Shown: piece after piece, positions 45,671 through 54,367 of the stretch
Layout: each line of letters starts with the position of its first letter
Numbering within the stretch: the first letter of the stretch is position 1
Assembly: GCF_019459305.1 (NCBI RefSeq)
Contig: NZ_JAIBES010000063.1
Location: forward strand, 1-64,000
Direction: 5' to 3'
DNA from: Sphingopyxis sp.
GTDB taxonomy: Bacteria; Pseudomonadota; Alphaproteobacteria; Sphingomonadales; Sphingomonadaceae
Length of the DNA stretch: 64,000 nt
The notes under the pieces: generated by a model
Databases searched by the model: none
What the model saw: the letters and a program-made list of their open reading frames with translations, nothing else
Told to the model about the DNA's origin: nothing
Program-made: the position numbers and the translations under genes

Positions 45671-46687
45671 ATGAAGACCCTATTGACCGGCGGCGCGGGT
45701 TATATCGGCAGCCATGTCGCGGCGGCTTTGGTCGCGGCGGGTCATGACGTGGTGTGTTTCGACAATCTCGCCAATAGCGACGCCGGCGTAATCGACCGGC
45801 TCGAGGCGATCACCGGTAGGGCGATCCCCTTGATAGTCGGCGACATCCGCGACGGCGATGCGTTGCGCCGCGTCATGACGGATCAGGACCTCGAAGCCGT
45901 CATCCATTTTGCTGGACTGAAGGCAGTCGGCGAATCGGTCGCCGAACCGATCAAATATTATGACAATAATGTTCGCGGCACGCTGTCGCTGGTGCAGGCG
46001 ATGACCGATTGCGGCGTCAAGACGCTCGTCTTTTCATCGAGCGCAACCGTCTATGGCCAGCCGCGCTATCTGCCGCTCGACGAAAATCACCCGACGTCGG
46101 CAACGAATCCCTATGGCCGCACCAAGCTGATGATCGAGGAGATGTTGAGCGACATCGCGGCGTCCGACCCCGAATGGCGGATCGCGACCCTGCGCTATTT
46201 CAACCCGGTCGGCGCGCATGACAGCGGCCTGATCGGCGAGAACCCGAATGGCATTCCGAACAATCTGATGCCTTTCATCAGCCGCGTGGCGGCCGGTAGG
46301 CTTGATGAGCTGTCGGTGTTCGGCAACGATTATGACACGCCCGATGGCACCGGCGTGCGCGATTACATCCATGTCGTCGACCTCGCCGACGGCCATGTTG
46401 CGGCGCTCGGCACGATCTCGAAGGCCGAACCTGCGCTGTCGACTTGGAACCTTGGCACGGGACAGGGCTATTCGGTGCTCGATATGGTACAGGCGTTCGA
46501 GCGGGTGAACGGCGTCCGTATCCCCTATCGCATCGCGCCGCGCCGCGCCGGCGATGTCGCCAGCTGCTACGCGAGCCCCGAACGCGCCGCGCGCGACCTT
46601 GGCTGGACCGCGCAGCGCGATCTCGAAGCCATGTGCGCGTCGAGCTGGAGCTTTGAGCGCACGTTGGCGATGCGCAATTCGGGCTAG
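45671..46687 (+). CDS. galE: UDP-glucose 4-epimerase
   Basis: 338 residues from the ATG opening MKTLLTGGAGYIGSHVAAAL. NAD loop GGAGYIGSH, VFSSSATVYGQP, the catalytic YGRTKLMIEEM (Tyr and Lys) and RYFNPVGAHDSGLIGE are GalE signatures. It interconverts UDP-glucose and UDP-galactose for polysaccharides. Its TAG overlaps the TAG of the convergent transporter gene in a shared CTAG. Confidence 0.93.
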   Translation: MKTLLTGGAGYIGSHVAAALVAAGHDVVCFDNLANSDAGVIDRLEAITGRAIPLIVGDIRDGDALRRVMTDQDLEAVIHFAGLKAVGESVAEPIKYYDNNVRGTLSLVQAMTDCGVKTLVFSSSATVYGQPRYLPLDENHPTSATNPYGRTKLMIEEMLSDIAASDPEWRIATLRYFNPVGAHDSGLIGENPNGIPNNLMPFISRVAAGRLDELSVFGNDYDTPDGTGVRDYIHVVDLADGHVAALGTISKAEPALSTWNLGTGQGYSVLDMVQAFERVNGVRIPYRIAPRRAGDVASCYASPERAARDLGWTAQRDLEAMCASSWSFERTLAMRNSG

Positions 46688-47256
46688 CCGAACCAGCCCG
46701 CCGTCTGGGCGAGCACCCACAGGCCGATCAACAGGAATAGCCCCGCCGCGATCATCCGCACCTTTGCGAGATCGACGCGCTTGAGCAGTTCATGGCCCAA
46801 GAAGATCGCCGGGACGTTGGCAATCATCATGCCTAGAGTCGTACCGGCAGTTACCGCCACGACGTCATGATATTGCGCGCCGAGCGCAATCGTCGCGATT
46901 TGCGTCTTGTCGCCCATTTCAACGAGAAAGAAGGCGACGAGTGTCGTGAGGAATGCGCCGAAGCGCGGCTTGGGGGCATCCTCGTCTTCGAATTTGTCCG
47001 GGATCAGTGTCCACGCCGCCATCGCGATAAACGACAGGCCGACCGCATAGCGGAAGATAGCGCTATCGAGGAAGCTGGCCGCTGACGCGCCCAGCAGCGC
47101 CGCGAGGGCATGATTGGCCAGCGTCGCGACCAAGATGCCGAGGATGATCGGCAGCGGCCGGTTAAACCGCGTTGCGAGCAGCATCGCGAGCAGCTGCGTC
47201 TTGTCGCCGATTTCGGCGAGCGCGACGACGGCGGTCGAGGTGAGCATGGCTTCCAT
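46684..47256 (-). CDS. GDT1/TMEM165 family manganese transporter
   Basis: 190 residues from the ATG at 47256, which has GGAG seven bases upstream (a TTG one codon earlier is less likely). Six membrane helices and two copies of the family motif are visible: ALAEIGDKTQLLAM (about 13) and LVEMGDKTQIATI (about 111). The family (UPF0016, MneA/Gdt1) moves Mn2+ out of the cytoplasm, or Ca2+/H+ in eukaryotes. The manganese riboswitch directly upstream fixes Mn2+ efflux as the probable role. Confidence 0.92.
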   Translation of the reverse strand: MEAMLTSTAVVALAEIGDKTQLLAMLLATRFNRPLPIILGILVATLANHALAALLGASAASFLDSAIFRYAVGLSFIAMAAWTLIPDKFEDEDAPKPRFGAFLTTLVAFFLVEMGDKTQIATIALGAQYHDVVAVTAGTTLGMMIANVPAIFLGHELLKRVDLAKVRMIAAGLFLLIGLWVLAQTAGWFG

Positions 47257-47257
47257 C

Positions 47258-47320
47258 AAAAAACTCCGGGGCCGGGCGGCTTACGATTCCAACGGACATC
47301 GAACCCACCGCCCGGCCCGG
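47258..47320 (-). terminator. Expression-platform hairpin with T6
   Basis: On the reverse strand GGGCCGGGCGG (47318-47308) pairs perfectly with CCGCCCGGCCC (47279-47269), an 11-bp GC stem around a 28-base loop. It is followed by CGGAG and six T (47263-47258), then the ATG. The hairpin is next to the Shine-Dalgarno and the U-run, so it could work as a terminator or by hiding the ribosome site. Confidence 0.6.
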
Positions 47321-47334
47321 ACGAAGGTCGATGC

Positions 47335-47442
47335 CATTGGTCTCGCCCAAGCGGTCTCCCGCTTCCACCGCACCACGACCTCTCGGCCGAGTATGTTGAC
47401 ACGGTGGCCCGTCCGGTCGGACGGCTGGCTACTCCCCAGATG
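47335..47442 (-). promoter_or_regulatory. yybP-ykoY manganese riboswitch
   Basis: Read in reverse, the conserved core letters are all present: CTGGGGAGTAGCC (47439-47427), a P2 hairpin CCGTCC-GACC-GGACGG, GTCAACATACTCGG and GGGCGAGACC (to about 47339). P1 is formed by CAT-C-TGG (47442-47436) and CCAATG (47340-47335) with one bulged C. This is the family that binds Mn2+ and turns on Mn exporters. The gene that follows is a GDT1 transporter, which agrees. Confidence 0.88.
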
Positions 47443-47650
47443 ACGGGGGCGGGTTAGACTGCTTGTCGGCGCGAGGCAAGTCTCCCGATGCGGTCGCGGC
47501 GGCTTCTTCCGATTCGGCGATATCGGCATCCATCGCCTTGGCGCGCGCCTCGATTTCTTCGGCCGCCTTGTCGTAGCGCGCCTCGAAATCGGGCTCGTCC
47601 TTGCACCCCGCGAGCATCAGCAACGGCAGCAGGACCATCGCGCCACGCAT
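47429..47650 (-). CDS. Small lipoprotein downstream of tamB
   Basis: 73 residues from the ATG that shares a base with the tamB stop (TGATG). MRGAMVLLPLLMLAGC is a short lipoprotein signal with lipobox LAGC, Lys at +2. The mature part is highly charged and helical (FEARYDKAAEEIEARAKAMDADIAESEE), followed by a Pro/Ser tail ending NPPPSSGE. The stop TAG lies within GGGGAGTAG of the manganese riboswitch. No family recognised; the position suggests a role near TamAB at the envelope. Confidence 0.78.
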   Translation of the reverse strand: MRGAMVLLPLLMLAGCKDEPDFEARYDKAAEEIEARAKAMDADIAESEEAAATASGDLPRADKQSNPPPSSGE

Positions 47651-50600
47651 CAATAATCCTTGCGGTAGCGGATGCTGAGGTTCGACTGGCCCGAGCCGCC
47701 GGCCTGACTGAGTAGTGACAGCGCCCGGGTCAGGCTGATCTCGAGCTGCGTTGCGGTGTAGCCACGCGCGTCGGTGATGACCTCCAGATAGATATCCTTG
47801 GTGATATATTGCCCCGCAGCGAGCGCGGTGCCGCGCCCGACGGTGTCGTCGGGACCGAGCACGCGCAGCCGGTCTATCCCGGTCGCAGACTGGAGCGCGC
47901 CAAGCGGGCTCAGTCCCCCACCGCCGCTGCTTAGCGTATTGAGCGACGAGGCTAGCTGCACCGCCTGGAGCGGCGAGAGCGTCGTGATCGAATCGCCGAA
48001 CAGGATGCGCGAGACGATCTCGTCCTGCGGCAGGCCGGGGACGCTGGAGAATGCAATCTGCGGGTTGCTGGCGCGGCCGGACACGGCGACGTTCACCGTC
48101 ACGGTCTCGATCGTGTCGCTCGCCAGCAGGCGGATCGCCGGATCATAGGCATCGCCGGTCGGGAAGGTCACGCGGCCCTCCTGCAATTCGAACGACCGTC
48201 CTGCAAATCCCAGCGTCCCGCGAACCAGCTCGATTTCACCCGTCACGCGCGGCGCCAGCGTTGTCCCGCGCAGGACGATGTCGGCCATCCATTCCGATTC
48301 GAGCCCCATGCCGCTGACATAGATTTCATCCGACGCCTTGAGCGCGATATCGAGGCGGATCAGGTCAAACAGGCTGCCGCCGACCGCAGCCAGTCCGTCG
48401 CCGCTGATCCGTTGCCGCCCCGCCGCAGGCTTGCGCCTGATACCGGTCAGCACCGGCACCTGCGCCGCGCCCTCGCGCACGATGCGATAACGGGTTTCGG
48501 GCAGGCGCAGGCTGCCCGACAGCAGCGCCGCCTGTCCCGCGACCTTTTCGAGCAGCAGATTGCCCGTCGCGCGCGCCGCAATATTCTCGCTGCGCGCGAG
48601 CCGCGCATTGTCGAGCGTCATCGCGATGTTCATCGGATAGCCGTCGGCCTGCGCCAGGCTGATATAGCCCTTCGCTTCGACCTTGCCCTCGCCCGCGGTC
48701 GCGGTCAGCTGTTCGATCTCCAGCCGGTTGCCCGTAAAGCGACCCGCCACGACCATGTTGGTCAGCCGCGTGCCATAGGTCTGGTTTTCATAGACCATGT
48801 CCTTGCCGCGCACGACGCCTGACAGGCACGGATCGGCAACGCTGCAGCTGAAGTCGGCAGCAACCGCGATCGGTCCCGACACGCCTTGTTCGGCGGGACC
48901 GGCAAAGGAATAGAGCGTGTCGGCAGGGCCGTTATAGCGAATGCCCCCGCCGAGCGGCGCGGCGCGCAAACGCGTTATCCAGTCACCGGCTCCCGGCCCC
49001 AGCGGGCGTAGCGACGCCTGCATCCGCCCGATCACGCTGCCACGCTTGCGCATCACCGCGCGCGCCTCGCCGCCGTCGCTGAGCAGCTTGCCCGCAAAAT
49101 TGACATCGACCGGCTGGCTGACCGACGCCGCGGTTGTGCGGGTAAAGCCGGTGATCGTCAGCCGCGCATCGGCGCGCGGGAAACTTTCCGAGCTTGCCTG
49201 CTCGAAATCGAGGCTGCCGGTTGCGCGCCCACCCAGCCCCATGTCGGGATAGACGGCGTTGAGGATCGCCATGTTGACGCGTTCCAGCCGGCTCTGGACC
49301 ATGATGCCCTCACCGAACCGCCCGGCCACACGCACGCTGCTGCCGCGGCCCAGATTGACCGTCGTCGGCAGCAGTTGATAGCCATCCGCGCCGGGGATAA
49401 TCCGCGCGGGCGAGGTCGTGCGGAAGTTGACCCCAGTCGCGCGGCCCTGCACCGACGCGCGCCACAGCTCGGGAGTCAGATCAGCATTGGCGGCGATACG
49501 GAACGGGACGCCGCTGGTGCCTTCAACCAGCGCCTGCGCCTTGCCGCGCCCGTCGCGATAATCGATCTTCACCCGCCCGACGGCGATGTCATATTCGCGG
49601 ATGCGCGTCTGGGCGATCTGGATGTCGGCGACGACATGCGGTGTATCGTACAGCGTGACGTCGGCATCGACGATCGCCGATCCCACAGCGAGTTTGGCCG
49701 GCCCGGGCAGCACGACATCATTGGCGCGAACATTGATCGCCGCTGCCTGATATTGGCCCGCGGCGCTCAACCGGACGAGGCCGCCCAGCCCCTGCCCCGA
49801 TGCATTGAGCTGGCCGACGAACGGCCCCGCGCTGCTTTGCACCAATCGCCCGTCAAACCCGATACCCGAAAGATCGCCGCGCGCGATGTCGATCGTCAGC
49901 GGACCGGTTGCGGTGAGCAGCACGACATCGGCGGACAGCGGTCCGTAGTCGGTGTCGCCCTTCGCCGCGAGGCGATAGCCATTCGGCGCGCCATTGATTT
50001 CCGCGACCAGATTGGCAAGGCCGATACCAAGCCCGGGACGTTCGGCGGTCAGTGTCGCGCGCGGATCGCTGATCGTCCCCGCCAGCTGGACACCAAGCGG
50101 GCCGTAGTCGGTGGAACTGGCGCGCGCGGTCAGTCGCACCTGTCCGGTCGGGGCATAGCTTCCCTGCCCGCTGACGATCCGCAGCAACGGTGAGGTCATC
50201 CGCAGATTGGCGAAGCGGACGATCCCGTCGGTGCCATAGCGGACGTCACTGGTGGCGACCGCATTGCCGCCGAGCAGGTCGCGGACCCCCGAATTGAACA
50301 ATTGTGTCGAACGCGCGCGAATGCTTCCGGCGATCGCAAAGCCGCCGTTTGGCGCAGTTTCCAGATCGGCATCGGTGTCGATGTCGAAAATGCCAACGCT
50401 CTCGATGCGATAATCGTTGATCCGTCCGTCAATCGCCCCGGTATAAAAACCCCGGTTCAGGTCGGCGATAACGATCGCCTTCGCATCGATGCGCGGCGAG
50501 CGCAGGCGCAGATTGTCGCTGAGGATACGACCATTGCTGTAGGCGAGATCGCCGTCGAGCCGCACCTGCACCAGCGTTCCGCCCGCGACCGCGTCGAGGC

Positions 50601-51879
50601 CGCGTATCCGCGCCGCGCGGCCCGCAATCGGGATGATGACCTGATCGGTATCGACCCGCGCCTTGCCTGACAGGGTCAATGTGTCGACGACGATGTCGTT
50701 GACTGCGAGCGCATTCGCATTCGCCTGATAGGCGATAGTTGGCTGGTCGAATGCCCCGTCCAGCGTCGCTGTCGCCCGCACGCCATCGGCACGAACCGAC
50801 GGCGCAATGGCACCGGGGCGGAGCAGAACGAATGCCAGCTGCAAGGCTTCATACCGGCTATTGCCCAGATCGAGCCCGCCGCTCACCCCCAGGCGGAAGG
50901 CGTCGGACGAGAAGCGACCATCGAGATCCGCTTTGCGTTCGTCCAGTCGCGCGGTCAGGTCGATCGCGGTTTGCGGCCCCAGCAGCGCCGCCGTCGCCCC
51001 CGTGAACAGCCGCGACGCCTGCGCGCTCCCTTTGACCGCAAAGGTACCATTACGGCCCGTCAGCGCCAGCCGTGCCAGCGGCGCGGCACCAAGATCGGCA
51101 GTCAGATTACCGTTCCACACTTTCCAGTCACCACGTCCCGCCAGCTTGGCGGTCAACGGCTCTTTGAAGCCGCCCATTGCCGCGATCACACCGCCCTGCG
51201 GCGCCGTCACGTTCATGGTGACGTCAAACCGGTTCGCTTCGGGTACGGCGTCGAGTTGCAGCGCCAGCGTATCGCCCTTGGCATTGGCGCCGATCGTCGC
51301 GGCATTGGCGGTGATCTGGGCGCGCCGATCGGCAATGGCGATCTTTGCCGCCAGCCGTGCTTCCTGCCGCTCACCGGCGACGGCGGGGTCAAAGATGAAA
51401 CGATCGACCCGCAGCGCGCCAATGTCGATATCAAGATCGGGCAGCAGCGGCTCGCCCGTATCGGGCACGACCTTGAATGCGGGGATTTTCCGCATCGTCA
51501 TCGTCGCGGCGGTCGCTGAGCGGACATCGACATGGTTGGCGAAATAGCGGAGCGGACGCCAGTCGACCCTGACCTCGGGCGACTCTAGGAACACACCCTT
51601 GGGATCGGACAAAGTAAAGTTGCGGATGACCATTTGGCCATAAAGCGACCCATCGAGCCGCCCGATCCCAATCTTCATGCCGTTTTCGAATTCATATTTC
51701 TCAACCTGGGTGACGACGAAGCGCCGCCCGGCATCGCTGTTGAGCCCGATCAGGAACAGCGCGAACAGCAGGATCAGCCCCAGCAACGTCAGGCCGATCC
51801 AGCGGAGGATCGTCATGGGCCAATTGCGCGCCTTTGCACGCACCGCGGCATCTACCGCCACGGGCGCGTCATCGGCCAT
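47650..51879 (-). CDS. tamB: Translocation and assembly module protein TamB
   Basis: 1409 residues, similar in size to E. coli TamB. One N-terminal membrane helix (about 21-46, MTILRWIGLTLLGLILLFALFLIGL) is followed by a long beta-rich periplasmic body of repeating strands. The C-terminal DUF490 domain ends with PGLPQDEIVSRILFG, LSSLNTLSSGGGGLSPLGALQ and the terminal SIRYRKDY. TamB spans the periplasm and works with TamA in outer-membrane protein insertion and probably lipid transport. Its ATG overlaps the tamA stop by 1 base. Confidence 0.93.
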   Translation of the reverse strand: MADDAPVAVDAAVRAKARNWPMTILRWIGLTLLGLILLFALFLIGLNSDAGRRFVVTQVEKYEFENGMKIGIGRLDGSLYGQMVIRNFTLSDPKGVFLESPEVRVDWRPLRYFANHVDVRSATAATMTMRKIPAFKVVPDTGEPLLPDLDIDIGALRVDRFIFDPAVAGERQEARLAAKIAIADRRAQITANAATIGANAKGDTLALQLDAVPEANRFDVTMNVTAPQGGVIAAMGGFKEPLTAKLAGRGDWKVWNGNLTADLGAAPLARLALTGRNGTFAVKGSAQASRLFTGATAALLGPQTAIDLTARLDERKADLDGRFSSDAFRLGVSGGLDLGNSRYEALQLAFVLLRPGAIAPSVRADGVRATATLDGAFDQPTIAYQANANALAVNDIVVDTLTLSGKARVDTDQVIIPIAGRAARIRGLDAVAGGTLVQVRLDGDLAYSNGRILSDNLRLRSPRIDAKAIVIADLNRGFYTGAIDGRINDYRIESVGIFDIDTDADLETAPNGGFAIAGSIRARSTQLFNSGVRDLLGGNAVATSDVRYGTDGIVRFANLRMTSPLLRIVSGQGSYAPTGQVRLTARASSTDYGPLGVQLAGTISDPRATLTAERPGLGIGLANLVAEINGAPNGYRLAAKGDTDYGPLSADVVLLTATGPLTIDIARGDLSGIGFDGRLVQSSAGPFVGQLNASGQGLGGLVRLSAAGQYQAAAINVRANDVVLPGPAKLAVGSAIVDADVTLYDTPHVVADIQIAQTRIREYDIAVGRVKIDYRDGRGKAQALVEGTSGVPFRIAANADLTPELWRASVQGRATGVNFRTTSPARIIPGADGYQLLPTTVNLGRGSSVRVAGRFGEGIMVQSRLERVNMAILNAVYPDMGLGGRATGSLDFEQASSESFPRADARLTITGFTRTTAASVSQPVDVNFAGKLLSDGGEARAVMRKRGSVIGRMQASLRPLGPGAGDWITRLRAAPLGGGIRYNGPADTLYSFAGPAEQGVSGPIAVAADFSCSVADPCLSGVVRGKDMVYENQTYGTRLTNMVVAGRFTGNRLEIEQLTATAGEGKVEAKGYISLAQADGYPMNIAMTLDNARLARSENIAARATGNLLLEKVAGQAALLSGSLRLPETRYRIVREGAAQVPVLTGIRRKPAAGRQRISGDGLAAVGGSLFDLIRLDIALKASDEIYVSGMGLESEWMADIVLRGTTLAPRVTGEIELVRGTLGFAGRSFELQEGRVTFPTGDAYDPAIRLLASDTIETVTVNVAVSGRASNPQIAFSSVPGLPQDEIVSRILFGDSITTLSPLQAVQLASSLNTLSSGGGGLSPLGALQSATGIDRLRVLGPDDTVGRGTALAAGQYITKDIYLEVITDARGYTATQLEISLTRALSLLSQAGGSGQSNLSIRYRKDY

Positions 51880-54206
51880 CAGAACGCCTGCCCGATCGAG
51901 ACATAGACACTTACCAGCGCTTCACCCGGCTTGCGGCCAATCGGCGTCGCGACGTCCAGCCGCATGGGGCCAAAGTTGGTGTAGTAGCGCGCCCCGATGC
52001 CAGCGCCAAAGCGCAAGTCCGAGAAGGTCGGCGTCGAACCACGATAGACCTGGCCCGCATCGACAAAGCCGACGACGCCGAAATTGCCGAAACGATAGCG
52101 CCCCTCGAACGCCGCTTCGGCGACGCTGCGACCGCCGATCGGGTCGATGTCGGGATCCTTTGGACCAAGCTCCTGATAGCCGAAACCTCGCACCGACCCG
52201 CCGCCACCCGCATAGAAGCGCCGCGACGGCGCCAACCGCTCGCGCGCCGCGCCGAGGATCGAGCCAACCCGCACGCGCCCGGCCAGCACGATGTTATCGG
52301 TGACCGGATAATATCCGCTGACGTCAAGGCGGGCGCGGGCGTAGGGCGAAAATTGCCCCGCGAGCGACCCTTCTGGCTGGATGAGCGCGGTTACGCGAAA
52401 GCCCTTGGTCGGATCGAGCAGGCTGTCGGTGCGGTCCATCCCGACCTGCCCCGTCAGCCCGAAGATCGTATAAAAATCGCGGTTCCGCTCTGCGCGCGCG
52501 AAGTCATAATCATCCTCGCTCGTCGCAATCAGTTCGGCACCGAAGGCGTATGTGAACCTCTTTTGCCAGATCGGAGTCGAATCATAGCTGACGCGCGCTG
52601 CGATGCGCCCCGTGATCGCGTTGAACGCGTTGTAATCACTCCGCGTCGCTTCGGCGACCAGTTCAAAAGTCCGATCGCGGCGTCCGGCGTTCGAACGGCG
52701 CAGCGTCGCGCCGATCCCCTGCTCCTGCGTCCCCACCACGCCGCGAAAGATCAGCGCGCCTTCAGGCGGCAACAGGTTGCGGTGCGTCCAGCTGCCCTCG
52801 ACGCGCAGTCCTTCGCCGGTGCCGTAACCGGCGCTGGCGGCCAGGGTGCGCGGCGGCCCCGCTTGCTGCGTCACCAGCATCGTCACATATTCGGTATCGT
52901 CGCCTGCGCTTTCGCCGGTAGGCTGTGGCTCGGCCGCGACGGTGGCGAACAGGCCCGTGGCAACCAGTGCCTGCCGCAGATCATCGACCTTGCGGCTGTC
53001 GTAAAGATCGCCGCGCTTGAAGCGCGCGAGCACTTCGACATGCTCGGCGTCGAACGCCAGATCACCGGTCGTTTCGATGCCGCCGAAGCGCGATCTTTTG
53101 CCGATGTCGACGGGCAGCGTGTACACGCCGTCGCCAGTCGCCCCATCGAGCAGGATGTCGCGCTGTCCTATCTCGGCAAAGGGATAACCCTCTTCGGGCA
53201 ATTTGAGCGCGATGGCTGCCTCGGCGCCCTGGACGCGCTGCGCGACGATCGGTTCACCGACGCTGAGCGGAAAATTGTCGGCGATCAGGTTCGGCGGTAC
53301 GGTGGGATCGGCCTTAAGAATGATCTCGGCCAGCTTATATTGCGTCCCCGGTTTCACATCGATGAGCGCCGTGATCGGGCGGCGCTGACGCGGTTGGCCA
53401 GCCTGGACTTCTTCGCGTTCGCCGCGCTCGATCCGGGTATCGACCACCGCATCATAATAGCCTTCGGATGCCAGAATGCGCTGCATCAGCTCACCGTCGG
53501 CGCTCAAACGCGCGCGCAACATCGCCGCATTGTCGGCCTTGCCATCGCCGTCATACAGCGCCGACAGGTCGCCAAACAGGTCGGCCAGATCGACATCCGT
53601 GCTTTCGTCTGCTGCTGCCAGGCCGTTGACCTGCACGTTATAGGCAACGCCCACATTCTCACGGTCGTCCTCGGCCTCGGCAAATTCGACCGGTTCTACA
53701 TCGAAATTTTCGAGCGGCGGCAGCGGCGCCGCGAGTTCGCTGTCGGTGATCGGTGCATCGCCGATGACCTCCCACGCATCGCCGTCGGCCAGCGCCGGGA
53801 CCGGCACGCCCTCAACCGTGGGCGTTGGAGCATCCCCTGCCGCATCGGATGTCCTCGCCGCATCGGCGGCCTGGCGCTTTTCAAAGTCGGCGATCGATTC
53901 GAGCGGCCTGTTGAGCTCAGGATCATCCTCCGCGAATATCTGCGGGATCGCCTTCTCGAACTCCTCGTCGCTGATGATCGGCGCTACTTCGGGGAACGGA
54001 ACATCGGGCGGCGGCGGGGTCGGTGCAGCAATTGCCGCTTCGGAAGTCGGTTCGACCGTCGGCACAACCTGCGGCGGTTCGACCGGCTGGCCAATCGCCG
54101 CGGTCGACCAGGCCAGGCAGCAAGCCGACGCCGACGCGATCAACAAGGGTCGCGCCCGCCCCAGTCGCATCAGGTGATAATCACGGGAAGTTTCAGGGTT
54201 TTGCAT
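51879..54206 (-). CDS. tamA: BamA/TamA family outer-membrane protein with extended N-terminus
   Basis: 775 residues, about 200 more than E. coli TamA. The signal peptide is MRLGRARPLLIASASACCLAWSTAAIG if translation starts at the in-frame ATG at 54170; neither ATG has a clear ribosome site. After it comes a ~160-residue acidic, Pro-rich segment, then POTRA domains (VNGLAAADESTDV on, about 200-430) and the Omp85 barrel with GGGGSVRGFGYQELGP and the C-terminal strand ending VYVSIGQAF. It inserts proteins in the outer membrane with TamB. Confidence 0.91.
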   Translation of the reverse strand: MQNPETSRDYHLMRLGRARPLLIASASACCLAWSTAAIGQPVEPPQVVPTVEPTSEAAIAAPTPPPPDVPFPEVAPIISDEEFEKAIPQIFAEDDPELNRPLESIADFEKRQAADAARTSDAAGDAPTPTVEGVPVPALADGDAWEVIGDAPITDSELAAPLPPLENFDVEPVEFAEAEDDRENVGVAYNVQVNGLAAADESTDVDLADLFGDLSALYDGDGKADNAAMLRARLSADGELMQRILASEGYYDAVVDTRIERGEREEVQAGQPRQRRPITALIDVKPGTQYKLAEIILKADPTVPPNLIADNFPLSVGEPIVAQRVQGAEAAIALKLPEEGYPFAEIGQRDILLDGATGDGVYTLPVDIGKRSRFGGIETTGDLAFDAEHVEVLARFKRGDLYDSRKVDDLRQALVATGLFATVAAEPQPTGESAGDDTEYVTMLVTQQAGPPRTLAASAGYGTGEGLRVEGSWTHRNLLPPEGALIFRGVVGTQEQGIGATLRRSNAGRRDRTFELVAEATRSDYNAFNAITGRIAARVSYDSTPIWQKRFTYAFGAELIATSEDDYDFARAERNRDFYTIFGLTGQVGMDRTDSLLDPTKGFRVTALIQPEGSLAGQFSPYARARLDVSGYYPVTDNIVLAGRVRVGSILGAARERLAPSRRFYAGGGGSVRGFGYQELGPKDPDIDPIGGRSVAEAAFEGRYRFGNFGVVGFVDAGQVYRGSTPTFSDLRFGAGIGARYYTNFGPMRLDVATPIGRKPGEALVSVYVSIGQAF

Positions 54207-54367
54207 CTGTCGGCCGTCGATACGGCATCTCTGGCTGCCCCACAGCGGCGGCGCAACCCGTTTCTATGCTGCCAAAGTCCCGAATCCGGCTCATTTCGTC
54301 GCAAATCCCCTGTCAGCCGGATCGGCTGCACGCGATCAACGAGTCTAGGGTGATCGGGTTCCGCGCA

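Noticed and set aside
51834-54353. 839-residue forward frame opposite tamA
   Set aside because: Antisense shadow of a conserved Omp85 gene; no recognisable domain.
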